A stretch of 64,000 nucleotides of DNA, taken from Stenotrophomonas maltophilia. GTDB taxonomy: Bacteria; Pseudomonadota; Gammaproteobacteria; Xanthomonadales; Xanthomonadaceae. A program made the translations under genes and the position numbers. The stretch lies in contig NZ_CP106759.1 of the NCBI RefSeq assembly GCF_025642255.1, positions 461,501 to 525,500 on the forward strand, written 5' to 3'. The notes under the pieces are model-generated. The model did no database searches. It was not told the origin of the DNA and saw only the letters and a list, made by a program, of their open reading frames with translations. Below, in pieces: positions 41,638-50,404 of this stretch; within the stretch, counting starts at the first letter, position 1; each line of letters opens with the position of its first letter.

Positions 41638-42901
41638 CGAACAGCGATCCCTGGCGGGGCGGCGGCGCCAAACGCGCACGCAATGCCACAGGATCCTCCA
41701 GCGCCTTGCGTGGCTGGTGGTCAGCCAGCAGCACGAACGGCAGCAGCTTGCCCATCGGTGCCTTCAGCCTCGCAATGTCCGCCACCCGCAGCCGGCCATG
41801 GCGGCGCGCCATCAACACGCGTTTCACATTGCGTACGCCGAGCCCGGGAACCCGCAGCAGCAGTTCCTTCGGCGCACGATTGAGGTCGACCGGGAAGCGC
41901 TCGGGATGGCGGATCGCCCAGGCCATCTTCGGATCGATGTCCAGATCCAGCATGCCCCCCTGCGCGGTGTCGGTGATCTCTTCCACGCCGTAGCCATAGA
42001 AGCGCAGCAGCCAGTCCGCCTGGTACAGCCGATGCTCGCGCTGCAGAGGCGGCGGCTGTACCGGCAACTGCAGACTGGCGTCGGGAATGGGGCTGAAGGC
42101 CGAGTAGTAGACGCGGCGCATCCGGTAACTTCCGTACAGATTGTCGGCACTGCAGAGGATCTGCCTGTCGCTGGCGCCATCGGCACCGACGATCATCTGG
42201 GTGCTCTGCCCCGCCGGTGCGAAGCGCGGGGCTTTCGCTCGCGTCCGGCGCGGCGCGCCCGCGGTGATCGCGCGCGATGCCTTGCCGGCCTCCTTGGCCT
42301 CCTCGATGCGCCAGCGCAGCTCGCCCATGGCGCCGCGGATCGAGCCGACGGTCTTCTCCGGAGCCAGTTTCGTCAATCCGGCCTCGGTGGGCAGTTCGAC
42401 ATTGATCGAGAGACGGTCGGCGTGCCGGCCGGCCGCTGCCAGCAGTTCCGGCGATGCTTCGGGAATGGTCTTGAGGTGGATGTAGCCGGCGAAGCGATGT
42501 TCCTCGCGCAGCCGGCGGGCGACTTCCACCAGGCGCTCCATCGTGTAATCCGCATTGCGGATGATTCCGCTGGAAAGGAACAGGCCCTCGATGTAGTTGC
42601 GCTTGTAGAAATCCAGGGTCAGCGCGACCACCTCATCCACACTGAAACGCGCGCGTGGCACGTTGCTGGAGACGCGGTTGATGCAGTACGCACAGTCGTA
42701 GACGCAGAAGTTGGTGAGCAGGATCTTCAACAGGGACACGCAGCGGCCGTCCGGCGTGTAGCTGTGGCAGATGCCCATGCCCTCGGTGCTGCCGATGCCA
42801 CCGCTGGTCCGGGAGTCGCGCTTGCCGGACCCGCTGGAAGCACAGGAGGCGTCGTATTTGGCGGCGTCGGCAAGAATGGCCAGCTTGCGGAGGGTGTCCA
42901 T
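41618..42901 (-). CDS. Radical SAM protein, putative DNA modification/repair (TIGR03916-like)
   Basis: A 427-residue radical SAM protein. The cluster-binding motif is CVYDCAYC in LLTNFCVYDCAYCINRVSSN (C-x3-C-x2-C). A C-terminal helix-hairpin-helix region (LLLRVPGLGVRNVKRVLMARR) suggests DNA binding. YSAFSPIPDASLQLPVQ and DLNRAPKELLL are typical of the group always found next to DUF4130 proteins. The reaction is not known; the association predicts a DNA lesion repair or modification. It starts the operon; a perfect 12-bp dyad lies just before it. Confidence 0.9.
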   Translation of the reverse strand: MDTLRKLAILADAAKYDASCASSGSGKRDSRTSGGIGSTEGMGICHSYTPDGRCVSLLKILLTNFCVYDCAYCINRVSSNVPRARFSVDEVVALTLDFYKRNYIEGLFLSSGIIRNADYTMERLVEVARRLREEHRFAGYIHLKTIPEASPELLAAAGRHADRLSINVELPTEAGLTKLAPEKTVGSIRGAMGELRWRIEEAKEAGKASRAITAGAPRRTRAKAPRFAPAGQSTQMIVGADGASDRQILCSADNLYGSYRMRRVYYSAFSPIPDASLQLPVQPPPLQREHRLYQADWLLRFYGYGVEEITDTAQGGMLDLDIDPKMAWAIRHPERFPVDLNRAPKELLLRVPGLGVRNVKRVLMARRHGRLRVADIARLKAPMGKLLPFVLLADHQPRKALEDPVALRARLAPPPRQGSLFDAPPAA

Positions 42902-42917
42902 GGCGGCACGCTACGCA

Positions 42918-42946
42918 GGGGCTGTCTCATTGGGTGAGACAGCCCC
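42918..42946. promoter_or_regulatory. Perfect 12-bp dyad before the repair operon
   Basis: GGGGCTGTCTCA-TTGGG-TGAGACAGCCCC is a perfect hairpin 16 bp upstream of the radical SAM start codon (42901). It has no T-tract, so an operator or leader structure is more likely than a terminator for pilU, which is separated from it by REP elements. Confidence 0.5.
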
Positions 42947-42963
42947 TGAACTCTTCAGGATCT

Positions 42964-43028
42964 GCCGCCGGGCATGGCCCGGCGCTACCGATGCACTGGC
43001 ACCCCCGCCGGGCATGGCCCGGCGGGGG
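42964..43028. repeat. Two SMAG-type REP palindromes
   Basis: GCCGCCGGGCATGGCCCGGCG plus CTAC (42964-42988) is followed by a 27-bp palindrome, CCCCCGCCGGGC-ATG-GCCCGGCGGGGG (43002-43028), directly after the pilU stop. The second has a 12-bp GC stem and may terminate pilU transcripts, although there is no T-run. Confidence 0.8.
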
Positions 43029-43032
43029 TGGA

Positions 43033-44160
43033 TCAGAAGCCGTGGGTGATGCTCGGCTGGCCTGCTGAATAGTCGGCGTACGGGTCGTGCTCGCCGCTGC
43101 TGCCTTCGGAGAGGCGGAACTTCAGCGCCAGGCCGTCGCGCGAATCGGCAGCGCGCAAGGCTTCCTCCTGCTCGATCACGCCAGACTTGGCGAGCCGGAA
43201 CAGGCATTGGTCGAAGCTCTCCATGCCTTCTTCCAGCGAGGCTTCCATCGCGGCCTTGATCTCGTGCACCTGGCCGCGTCGCAGCAGGTCGCGGATCATC
43301 GGGGTGTTGATCAGCACCTCGGTGGCTGGAAGACGGCGGCCGTCCTTGTTCTTCACCAGGCGCTGGCTGATCACCGCACGCAGGTTCAGCGCCAGGTTCA
43401 TCAGCACGTTCTTGTGCGCGCTTTCCGGGAAGAAGTTGAGGATCCGCTCGATGGTCTGGTCGGCATTGTTGGAATGCAGCGTGGCCAGGCACAGATGGCC
43501 GGTCTCGGCGAAGGCGATGGCCGCTTCCATCGTCTCGGCATCCAGGATCTCGCCGATCAGGATGACGTCCGGTGCCTCGCGCATCGCGTTCTTCAGCGCA
43601 TTGTGGAAGGCATGGGTGTCCAGCCCCACTTCACGCTGGTTGACGATGGACATCTTGTGCTTGTGCAGGTACTCGATCGGATCCTCGATGGTGAGGATGT
43701 GTCCGGTCGTGGTGCTGTTGCGATGGTCGATCATCGACGCCAGCGAGGTCGATTTGCCGGAACCGGTGGACCCCACCACCAGCACCAGCCCGCGCGGGGT
43801 CATGATGACGTCCTTCAGCACCTGCGGCAGGTTCAGCTCCTCGATGCTCGGGATCCGGCTGCGGATGGCGCGGATGACCATGCCGACCTCGCCCCGCTGC
43901 TTGAACACGTTCACCCGGAAACGGCCGGCATCGGCCAGGGCGATGGCCATGTTGAGCTCCAGCTCGCGCTCGAACTGCGGCACCTGGCCCTCGTCCATCA
44001 GCGAATAGGCGATCTTCTTGACCATGCCGGGCGGCAGGCCGGTGTTGCCCAGCGGGTAAAGCTTCCCCTCGATCTTGATGTAGACCGGTGCTCCGGTGGT
44101 CAGGAACATGTCCGAGGCGTTCTTTTCGGTCATCAGCTTCAGGAAGTAGCCGATATCCAT
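43033..44160 (-). CDS. pilU: Type IV pilus retraction ATPase PilU
   Basis: A 375-residue hexameric ATPase of the PilT/PilU group. The Walker A motif is VVGSTGSGKSTSLASM, the atypical Walker B is PDVILIGEILDAETM, and ILTIEDPIEYLHKHK and TGHLCLATLHSNNADQTIERI are the Asp and His boxes. Residues at the N-terminus (FLKLMTEKNASDMFLTTGAP) and the C-terminal SITHGF follow PilU rather than PilT. It powers or assists pilus retraction with PilT at the inner membrane. pilT is not adjacent here. The start at 44160 matches the family; a far longer upstream frame is a shadow of other genes. Confidence 0.93.
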   Translation of the reverse strand: MDIGYFLKLMTEKNASDMFLTTGAPVYIKIEGKLYPLGNTGLPPGMVKKIAYSLMDEGQVPQFERELELNMAIALADAGRFRVNVFKQRGEVGMVIRAIRSRIPSIEELNLPQVLKDVIMTPRGLVLVVGSTGSGKSTSLASMIDHRNSTTTGHILTIEDPIEYLHKHKMSIVNQREVGLDTHAFHNALKNAMREAPDVILIGEILDAETMEAAIAFAETGHLCLATLHSNNADQTIERILNFFPESAHKNVLMNLALNLRAVISQRLVKNKDGRRLPATEVLINTPMIRDLLRRGQVHEIKAAMEASLEEGMESFDQCLFRLAKSGVIEQEEALRAADSRDGLALKFRLSEGSSGEHDPYADYSAGQPSITHGF

Positions 44161-44257
44161 CGCGAATTTTCCCCAACGAAACTGCCGGCGCCCGTTGCAA
44201 GCACGGCGCTGGCTTGACGACAATGGCCGTGAACCGACAACCGGTACGGCCTCCCCA

Positions 44258-44647
44258 ATGAAACGACCTAGCTTCGCACGAATGCGCCACGGCCTGTATG
44301 TGATGGCGTTTGCATTCGCACTGTCTGCCCCCGCCTGGGCGCAGGACGGTGCGCTGGAACTGGCCCAGGCCCGGCAGGCGGTGGACAAGGCCACCCAGGC
44401 CGATGCCGACCAGTACGCCCCGGACCTGATCGATCTGGCCCGGCAGGGCCTGGAGCAGGCGCAGCGCGCCGCTGGCGATCGCCGCGAACGCAAGAACGCC
44501 CCGGCCATGGCCCTGCGCGCGGCGGCCGATGCCGACCTGGCCCGCGCCCGCAGCGAGGAGGCCACTGCCACCGCGCAGCTGCAGCTGCGCCGCAACGAGG
44601 TCAACCAGCTGCAGCGCCAGCTCTCGACCGGGGAGGACCGCCGGTGA
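44258..44647 (+). CDS. DUF4398 envelope protein
   Basis: A 129-residue protein with a signal peptide (HGLYVMAFAFALSAPAWAQ) and a helical mature part with DGALELAQARQAVDKATQAD, YAPDLIDLARQGLEQAQRAA and LRAAADADLARARSEEATA. This alternating helical pattern matches DUF4398, a domain found next to OmpA-like proteins. The start is either 44258 or 44282. It overlaps the OmpA-like gene by four bases (GTGA), so the two are made together and probably form one periplasmic, peptidoglycan-associated unit. Confidence 0.8.
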   Translation: MKRPSFARMRHGLYVMAFAFALSAPAWAQDGALELAQARQAVDKATQADADQYAPDLIDLARQGLEQAQRAAGDRRERKNAPAMALRAAADADLARARSEEATATAQLQLRRNEVNQLQRQLSTGEDRR

Positions 44648-45528
44648 AACCCGTGAACGCCGCAACCCTGGCCGTACTGCTGGCTCTGCCGACCCTTGCC
44701 CTGGCGGCCGACAACCCCGTGGTGGCCCAGCTGAGCCAGCGCCTGATGGCCATCCAGGCCAATCCGGACACCGCCGAACTGGGCGCCTTCGAGCGCATGC
44801 AGGCCCAGCAGGCCATTGCCACCCTGGACAAGGCCAAGCGCCGCGACCAGGAGTTGGCGACCTACCTGGCCCAGCGCCGGGTCGAGATCGCCGAGACCGC
44901 CGTACGCGCGGCCCTGGCCGCCCGTGAGGTCGATCGGCTCGAGCGGACCCGCAGTGACCTGCTGATCGAGGCGAGCCGCCGCGATGCCGCCCGCGCCCGC
45001 CAGGAGGCCGAACAGCTGCGCATGCAGGCGCAGATGCAGGCCGAGGAAGCTGAACGCCTGCGTCAGGCTGCCGAGGCCGAGACGCTGGCGCGGCAGGACG
45101 CCGAGAACGCCCTGACCAGCGTGGCCGGCAAGCAGCAGCAGCGATTGAGCGCGGCCCAGCAGAATGCGGCGAAACTGGCCCGCGAGGAGGCCGAGCTGGT
45201 GTCCGGGCAGAAGCTGCCGGGCTCGAAGTTCGACGGACGCGGCGAGGTCTTCACCTTCGCCGGTGATGCTTTCGGAGCGGGCGGCTCCAGTCTGTCCGCC
45301 GGGGCGCGCAACCAGGCCAAGGCGTTGGCCGAGTACCTGAACATCGGCAAGAAGGGCCGGCTGCGCATCGAGGCCTACGACAGCGCCAACGGCGTCGGGC
45401 AGAAGCGCGCCGAGGCCCTGCGTGATGCACTGGTGGCGGGCGGTGTCGCCAGCAACCGCATCCAGATCAGCGGCAAGAAGGCGGCGTCGACCCGGGCGCG
45501 CTCGGCCGAGGTCATCATCGCCCCGTAA
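44644..45528 (+). CDS. OmpA-like peptidoglycan-associated protein with coiled coil
   Basis: A 294-residue protein starting at GTG with a signal peptide (TLAVLLALPTLALAAD). A long helical region rich in Ala/Glu/Arg (about 40-190; EAEQLRMQAQMQAEEAERLR) is a predicted coiled coil. The C-terminal OmpA-type domain (about 200-294) shows GKKGRLRIEAYDSANGVGQK, AEALRDALVAGGVASNRIQI and a final RSAEVII. The usual peptidoglycan-binding NRRVE-type segment is modified to TRARSAEV. It is cotranscribed with the DUF4398 gene and followed by a strong terminator. It may span the periplasm. Confidence 0.85.
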   Translation: MKPVNAATLAVLLALPTLALAADNPVVAQLSQRLMAIQANPDTAELGAFERMQAQQAIATLDKAKRRDQELATYLAQRRVEIAETAVRAALAAREVDRLERTRSDLLIEASRRDAARARQEAEQLRMQAQMQAEEAERLRQAAEAETLARQDAENALTSVAGKQQQRLSAAQQNAAKLAREEAELVSGQKLPGSKFDGRGEVFTFAGDAFGAGGSSLSAGARNQAKALAEYLNIGKKGRLRIEAYDSANGVGQKRAEALRDALVAGGVASNRIQISGKKAASTRARSAEVIIAP

Positions 45529-45572
45529 TTGATTGATATTGTTTGTTTTTCGTTGCGTTGAGCATTCAGCCT

Positions 45573-45603
45573 GAACCCCGCCCCGGCGGGGTTCGGTCTT
45601 TTT
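45573..45603 (+). terminator. Intrinsic terminator of the DUF4398-OmpA operon
   Basis: GAACCCCGCC-CC-GGCGGGGTTC is a perfect 10-bp stem with a short loop, followed by GGTCTTTTTG. It lies 45 bp after the OmpA-like stop codon. Confidence 0.9.
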
Positions 45604-45852
45604 GTCGCAGGGGTCTTGTACCCCGCCCGGAGCAGGCGTAGGGTCAATCGTCCGGGACGCAATGCCGCGGACCGGACGATGGGAGGGCCGGGCCGATGCA
45701 AGCAGGGCGCGAACCGCAGCAGACCGACGTGCGCAGGCCAGTGCCGCAGGTCGTTGTGCGCACCCATGCAGCCATCGAACGGCGCTCCTCCATGAACAAC
45801 GCCCCGTGCCTTGCGGCCGGGGCGTTCGCGTATCTGTCGAAGGAGGTCCATC
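45604..45852. other. Non-coding stretch before the YdcH-like gene
   Basis: This 249-bp stretch has no convincing gene. It contains a dyad CGTCCGG/CCGGACG (around 45650-45680) and a GC hairpin AACGCCCCG/CGGGGCGTT (45798-45826) without T-run, 27 bp before the next start. The latter may be part of the leader of the YdcH-like gene. Confidence 0.55.
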
Positions 45853-46089
45853 ATGTTTGAAGATCAGCCCCAGAGCGAGATCGACGCACGTCGCGCGCGT
45901 GATCCGGAGTTCAGGGCACTCCATGACCAGCACCGCAAGTTGAACAAGAAGTGCATGGACGCGGAGTTGGGTGTACTCCCGATCGATGATGTCACCCTGG
46001 GTCGCATGAAGCGTGAGAAGCTGCTGGCCAAGCAACGACTTCTGCGAATGTACGAAACACCGCTCCCAACGACGTCCGCCACGCTGTGA
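45853..46089 (+). CDS. YdcH/DUF465 family small protein
   Basis: A 78-residue, charged helical protein (MFEDQPQSEIDARRARDPEF, RALHDQHRKLNKKCMDAELG, LGRMKREKLLAKQRLLRMYE) that fits the DUF465 (YdcH) family, whose members form short helical hairpins. The Shine-Dalgarno sequence AAGGAGGTCC lies just upstream, which decides the start at 45853 over an in-frame frame extending further upstream. Function unknown. It is a single gene with a strong hairpin 100 bp downstream. Confidence 0.82.
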   Translation: MFEDQPQSEIDARRARDPEFRALHDQHRKLNKKCMDAELGVLPIDDVTLGRMKREKLLAKQRLLRMYETPLPTTSATL

Positions 46090-46393
46090 CGCACCTCGTC
46101 GCGCCCGGAGCGGCGTGACCCGGCCACAGAAGGCCCGGCCAGGCGCTCGCGCCCTGGCGTCGCGGTACCGCCGATGACGGCGGCCGCGCCAAGGCACCAC
46201 AGGCGGTGGTGCCTTGGCCCGCACGTCCCTGTCTCATCGATGCGGACGGTACCGGTCTCCTCGTCGATCCGGGGCCGTCCGCATCCCCTTTCCGGCAGCG
46301 TCACGCCCATGCCCGGACTGACCTGACTTTCAGCGCCATCCGTCGGATAATCATCTGTCCGGCCCTGTGTGGCGCGAACCGAAAGTCCTGCGA
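46090..46393. other. Gap between the YdcH-like gene and cystathionine beta-synthase
   Basis: The main feature is a perfect 13-bp hairpin GCCAAGGCACCAC-AGGCG-GTGGTGCCTTGGC (46188-46218), possibly a transcript-end structure for the YdcH-like gene, although it has no T-run. The rest should hold the promoter of the downstream operon. No small gene was recognised. Confidence 0.6.
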
Positions 46394-47764
46394 ATGCCCA
46401 TCCATTCTTCCGTCCTCGAACTCATTGGCCAGACCCCGATCGTCAAGGCCCAGCGCCTGGACACCGGTGTCTGCGAGCTCTATCTGAAGCTCGAGAACGC
46501 CAACCCGGGTGGATCGATCAAGGATCGCATCGGCCTGTCGATGATCGAGGCAGCGGAGAAGCGCGGGGACCTGAAGCCGGGCGCGACGCTGGTCGAGGGC
46601 ACCGCGGGCAACACCGGACTGGGCCTGGCCCTGGTCGCCCAGCAGAAGGGCTACAAGTTGATCCTGGTCGTTCCCGACAAGATGAGCCGGGAAAAGATCT
46701 TCAATCTGAAGGCGATGGGCGCTGAAGTGCGTCTGACCCGCTCGGACGTGGCCAAGGGCCACCCGGAGTACTACCAGGATCTGGCAAAGACCATTGCCGA
46801 GCAGACGCCGGGCGCGTACTTCATCAACCAGTTCGGCAACCCCGACAATCCGGCCGCCCACGAATTCGGCACCGGCCCGGAGATCCTGGAGCAGATGGGC
46901 GGCGATCTGGACGCCATCGTGTTCGGCTGCGGCAGCTCGGGCACCATGACCGGCCTGTCGCGCGCCTTCGCCACGCTGTCGCCGAAGACCGAGCTGGTGC
47001 TGGCCGACCCGGTCGGGTCGATCCTGGCCGAGTACATCAACGATGGCGTGCTCAATGACAAGTCGGGCAGCTGGCTGGTGGAAGGCATCGGCGAGGATTT
47101 CCTGCCCTCGATCTCCGATTTCAGCCGTGTAACCAAGGCCTATGCCATCAGCGACGCCGAGAGCTTCCACACCGCACGCGAACTGCTGGGCAAGGAAGGC
47201 ATCCTCGGTGGCTCCTCCACGGGTACCCTGCTCGCCGCCGCACTGAAGTACTGCCGCGAGCAGACCACGCCGAAGAAGGTGCTGGTGCTGGTGTGCGACA
47301 CCGGCAACAAGTACCTGTCGAAGATGTACAACGACTACTGGATGCTGGACAACGGCTTCCTCGAGCGCCCGCAGCACGGCGACCTACGCGACCTGATCCT
47401 GCGCCCGTACGGCCAGCGCGACACCGTCGTGATCGGCCCGAATGATCTGTTGACCACCGCCTACCAGCGGATGAAGCTGTACGACGTCTCGCAGCTGCCG
47501 GTGATGGAGGGCGACCAGCTGGTCGGCATCGTCGATGAAAGCGACGTACTGCTGCATGTCTACGGCGACGAGGCACGCTTCCGGGATCCGGTGGCCACGG
47601 CCATGGTCAGCAAGCTGGACCGGCTGGACGTGAAGTCGCCGATCGAAGCCCTGCTGCCCGTGTTCGACCGTGGCCAGGTGGCGATCGTGATGGACGGCAA
47701 TGCCTTCCTTGGCCTGATCACCCGGATCGATCTGCTCAACTACCTGCGGCGTCGCGTTCAGTAA
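46394..47764 (+). CDS. cbs: Cystathionine beta-synthase (PLP + CBS domains)
   Basis: A 456-residue PLP enzyme. The fold-type II domain (1-315) has K43 in NPGGSIKDRIGL as the PLP lysine, GTAGNTGLGLALVAQ, and FGCGSSGTMTGLS as the phosphate loop. Two CBS motifs lie at about 335-456 (VVIGPNDLLTTAYQRMKLYD, QLPVMEGDQLVGIVDESD, GNAFLGLITRIDLL). It would condense serine and homocysteine to cystathionine (or act as a cysteine synthase). With the downstream metB-type gene it builds a transsulfuration pair. The start at 46394 is chosen for the family N-terminus. Confidence 0.9.
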   Translation: MPIHSSVLELIGQTPIVKAQRLDTGVCELYLKLENANPGGSIKDRIGLSMIEAAEKRGDLKPGATLVEGTAGNTGLGLALVAQQKGYKLILVVPDKMSREKIFNLKAMGAEVRLTRSDVAKGHPEYYQDLAKTIAEQTPGAYFINQFGNPDNPAAHEFGTGPEILEQMGGDLDAIVFGCGSSGTMTGLSRAFATLSPKTELVLADPVGSILAEYINDGVLNDKSGSWLVEGIGEDFLPSISDFSRVTKAYAISDAESFHTARELLGKEGILGGSSTGTLLAAALKYCREQTTPKKVLVLVCDTGNKYLSKMYNDYWMLDNGFLERPQHGDLRDLILRPYGQRDTVVIGPNDLLTTAYQRMKLYDVSQLPVMEGDQLVGIVDESDVLLHVYGDEARFRDPVATAMVSKLDRLDVKSPIEALLPVFDRGQVAIVMDGNAFLGLITRIDLLNYLRRRVQ

Positions 47765-47887
47765 AGCGAAGATCGCAGACGATCGCAGCTGAATCCACGT
47801 TTATTCGCGTCAAAGGTTGTTAAGGCCGCGCTGATAGACTTCCGCTCCTTCGACGGCACCGTCCACCGGTGCCCATCAGGAATCAAC

Positions 47888-49060
47888 ATGTCCAACGCTT
47901 CTTCCCAGGATCGCGCGCTCGCCCTGGCCACCCTGGCCATCCACGGCGGCCAGTCGCCCGATCCGAGCACCGGCGCGGTGATGCCGCCGATCTACGCCAC
48001 CTCGACCTATGCGCAGTCCAGCCCGGGCGAGCACCAGGGCTTCGAATACTCGCGTACGCACAATCCGACCCGCTTTGCCTATGAGCGCTGCGTCGCCTCG
48101 CTGGAGGGGGGAACCCGCGGTTTCGCCTTTGCTTCCGGCATGGCCGCCAGCTCGACCGTGATCGAACTGCTGGACGCCGGCAGCCACGTGGTGGCGATGG
48201 ATGACATCTACGGCGGCAGCTTCCGCCTGTTCGAGCGCGTGCGCCGTCGTACCGCCGGGCTGGACTTCAGCTTCGTCGATCTGACCGACCTGGCCGCGTT
48301 CGAGGCTGCGATCACGCCGGCCACGCGCATGGTGTGGATCGAAACCCCGACCAACCCGATGCTGAAGATCGTGGACATCGCCGCGGTCGCCGCCATCGCC
48401 AAGCGCCACGGCCTGATCGTGGTGGTGGACAACACATTCGCCTCACCGATGCTGCAGCGTCCGCTGGAACTGGGTGCGGATCTGGTCCTGCACTCGGCCA
48501 CGAAGTACCTCAACGGGCATTCGGACATGGTCGGCGGCATGGTCGTGGTCGGCGACAACGCCGAACTGGCCGAGCAGATGGCGTTCCTACAGAACTCGGT
48601 GGGGGGCGTGCAGGGGCCGTTCGACAGCTTCCTGGCCCTGCGTGGCCTGAAGACCCTGCCGCTGCGCATGAAGGCGCACTGCGCCAATGCGCTGGCCCTG
48701 GCCCAATGGCTGGAAAAGCACCCGGCGGTGGACAAGGTGATCTACCCCGGCCTAGCCTCGCACCCGCAGCACGACCTGGCGACCCGCCAGATGGGCGGCT
48801 ACGGCGGCATCGTCTCGATCGTCCTCAAGGGCGGTTTCGAGGCGGCCAAGCGCTTCTGCGAGAAGACCGAGCTGTTCACACTGGCCGAATCGCTCGGCGG
48901 CGTGGAGAGCCTGGTCAACCATCCTGCCGTGATGACCCATGCGTCGATCCCGGTCGCGCGCCGCGAGCAGCTGGGCATCAGCGATGCGCTGGTGCGCCTG
49001 AGCGTGGGGGTGGAAGACCTGGGCGACCTGCAGCTGGACCTGGAACGGGCGCTGGGTTGA
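47888..49060 (+). CDS. metB: Cystathionine gamma-synthase/lyase (MetB family)
   Basis: A 390-residue PLP enzyme of the Cys/Met metabolism family. PLP binds K206 in LHSATKYLNGHSDMVGG; YSRTHNPTR and GGFAFASGMAAS-like segments are standard. It works in transsulfuration with the upstream cystathionine beta-synthase. In Xanthomonas the O-antigen cluster is located between metB and etfA, and here too the polysaccharide genes start just after it (8-bp gap). A lyase (reverse) direction is favoured by the CBS neighbour, but synthase activity cannot be excluded. Confidence 0.93.
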   Translation: MSNASSQDRALALATLAIHGGQSPDPSTGAVMPPIYATSTYAQSSPGEHQGFEYSRTHNPTRFAYERCVASLEGGTRGFAFASGMAASSTVIELLDAGSHVVAMDDIYGGSFRLFERVRRRTAGLDFSFVDLTDLAAFEAAITPATRMVWIETPTNPMLKIVDIAAVAAIAKRHGLIVVVDNTFASPMLQRPLELGADLVLHSATKYLNGHSDMVGGMVVVGDNAELAEQMAFLQNSVGGVQGPFDSFLALRGLKTLPLRMKAHCANALALAQWLEKHPAVDKVIYPGLASHPQHDLATRQMGGYGGIVSIVLKGGFEAAKRFCEKTELFTLAESLGGVESLVNHPAVMTHASIPVARREQLGISDALVRLSVGVEDLGDLQLDLERALG

Positions 49061-49068
49061 GCCGCACC

Positions 49069-50367
49069 ATGGCCAGCAACGACGAAAGCAGGGGAGGGAG
49101 GCGGGCGCCACGTCGCATCGTCCACGCCCTGCGCGCCCGCCTGGGCGGGCTGCGCCGTTGGTGGCTTGCCCGCGGACTGGAGCAGGCACGTTTCCCCACG
49201 CTGCCCGCACCGGCCGCTGGCGACGCGCGCGGTGAAACGCTGGTCTTCCCGCCGACAGATCCCACCCTGGGGCCCGGCGTCAATCTGTACGGCTACATCC
49301 GCGGCCAGTTCGGCCTGGGGCAGACGGCACGGATGTATGCCCGGGCCCTGCTGGGTGAGGGATATCCGGTTGCGGTGAACGATGCCGCCCTCCGCATCCC
49401 GCACGCGTGCAATGACCACAGCCTGTCCGGTCAGCTTGGACGGGGCGCGCCGTATCCCTTCAACCTGGTATTCGTGAATCCGGACCTGTTCGGTGAACTG
49501 GCGCCCCGCCTGCCGCGCGATACCTACACCATCGCGTTCTGGTTCTGGGAACTGGATACCGTGCCGGCCGCATGGCAGCGAACGCTGGAGCAGGTCGACG
49601 AAGTCTGGGTCTCCACCCGCTTCGTCGAGGATGCCTTCCGGCGCGCGACCGGCAAGCCGGTGGTGCGCATTCCGCATCCGATCGTGCCGCAGCCCGGCGC
49701 GGACCTGGCCCGGTCCAGCTTCGGCCTGGACGACGACGCGTTCGTGTTCCTGTGCAGCTTCGACTTCAATTCGTCGATCCACCGCAAGAACCCGTGGGCG
49801 GTGCTGGCGGCGTTCCGCGCGGCCTTCGATGGCGCACCGGACAACGTGCAGCTGGTGATGAAGTGCAGCAACGGCTTCCGCCATCCGCAGCGGCTGCGCG
49901 AGCTGATGCAGCAGGCTGCCGGCGATCCGCGCATCCTGGTACGCGACCAGGTGCTCGACGATGCGCAGCTGCACGCATTGCAGGAAACTGCCGATGCCTA
50001 TGTCTCGCTGCACCGCGCGGAAGGGCTGGGGCTCGGACTGGCCGAGAGCATGGCCCGTGGCAAGCCGGTGATCGCCACCGCCTGGTCGGGCAATCTCGAT
50101 TTCATGAACGAGGGCAACAGCTGCCTAGTGCCGTTCCGCACGGTGCCGATCCGCCCTGGGGAGTATCCCTTCGCCGATGGCGGCACCTGGGCCGAGGCCG
50201 ACGTGCCGGCCGCGGCAGCGTGGATGCGCCGGCTCGCCCGTGAACCGGGCCTGGCGCAGCGGATCGGCGTGCAGGCACGCAGCGACATCCTGGAAACCAT
50301 GAGCCTGCAGGCCGCCGCAACGGCCATGCGCGCTCGATTGCAGTCTTTGGAACGACACGACCGATGA
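49069..50367 (+). CDS. GT4-family glycosyltransferase
   Basis: A 432-residue GT-B glycosyltransferase. The central part carries FWFWELDTVPAAWQRTLEQV, EVWVSTRFVEDAFRR and the sugar-nucleotide motif YVSLHRAEGLGLGLAESMARG with the EX7E-type pair, followed by NLDFMNEGNSCLVPF. The N-terminus has a basic amphipathic helix that may bind the membrane. It starts at 49069, 8 bp after metB, and is followed by wzm. It probably adds a sugar to the O-polysaccharide or its adaptor; linkage and donor are unknown. Similar FWFWEL proteins occur in Xanthomonad and Pseudomonas O-antigen loci. Confidence 0.85.
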   Translation: MASNDESRGGRRAPRRIVHALRARLGGLRRWWLARGLEQARFPTLPAPAAGDARGETLVFPPTDPTLGPGVNLYGYIRGQFGLGQTARMYARALLGEGYPVAVNDAALRIPHACNDHSLSGQLGRGAPYPFNLVFVNPDLFGELAPRLPRDTYTIAFWFWELDTVPAAWQRTLEQVDEVWVSTRFVEDAFRRATGKPVVRIPHPIVPQPGADLARSSFGLDDDAFVFLCSFDFNSSIHRKNPWAVLAAFRAAFDGAPDNVQLVMKCSNGFRHPQRLRELMQQAAGDPRILVRDQVLDDAQLHALQETADAYVSLHRAEGLGLGLAESMARGKPVIATAWSGNLDFMNEGNSCLVPFRTVPIRPGEYPFADGGTWAEADVPAAAAWMRRLAREPGLAQRIGVQARSDILETMSLQAAATAMRARLQSLERHDR

Positions 50368-50404
50368 ACCCAAGAACCACCACCACCGGGCACGAGGATT
50401 GGAC

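Noticed and set aside
46188..46218. Strong hairpin taken as an intrinsic terminator
   Set aside because: The 13-bp stem is perfect but there is no T-run on either strand, so it is reported only as a hairpin.
44161..46224. Large upstream extension of the pilU frame
   Set aside because: The frame stays open for 2 kb but overlaps the DUF4398 and OmpA genes on the other strand; PilU starts at MDIGYFLKLM (44160).
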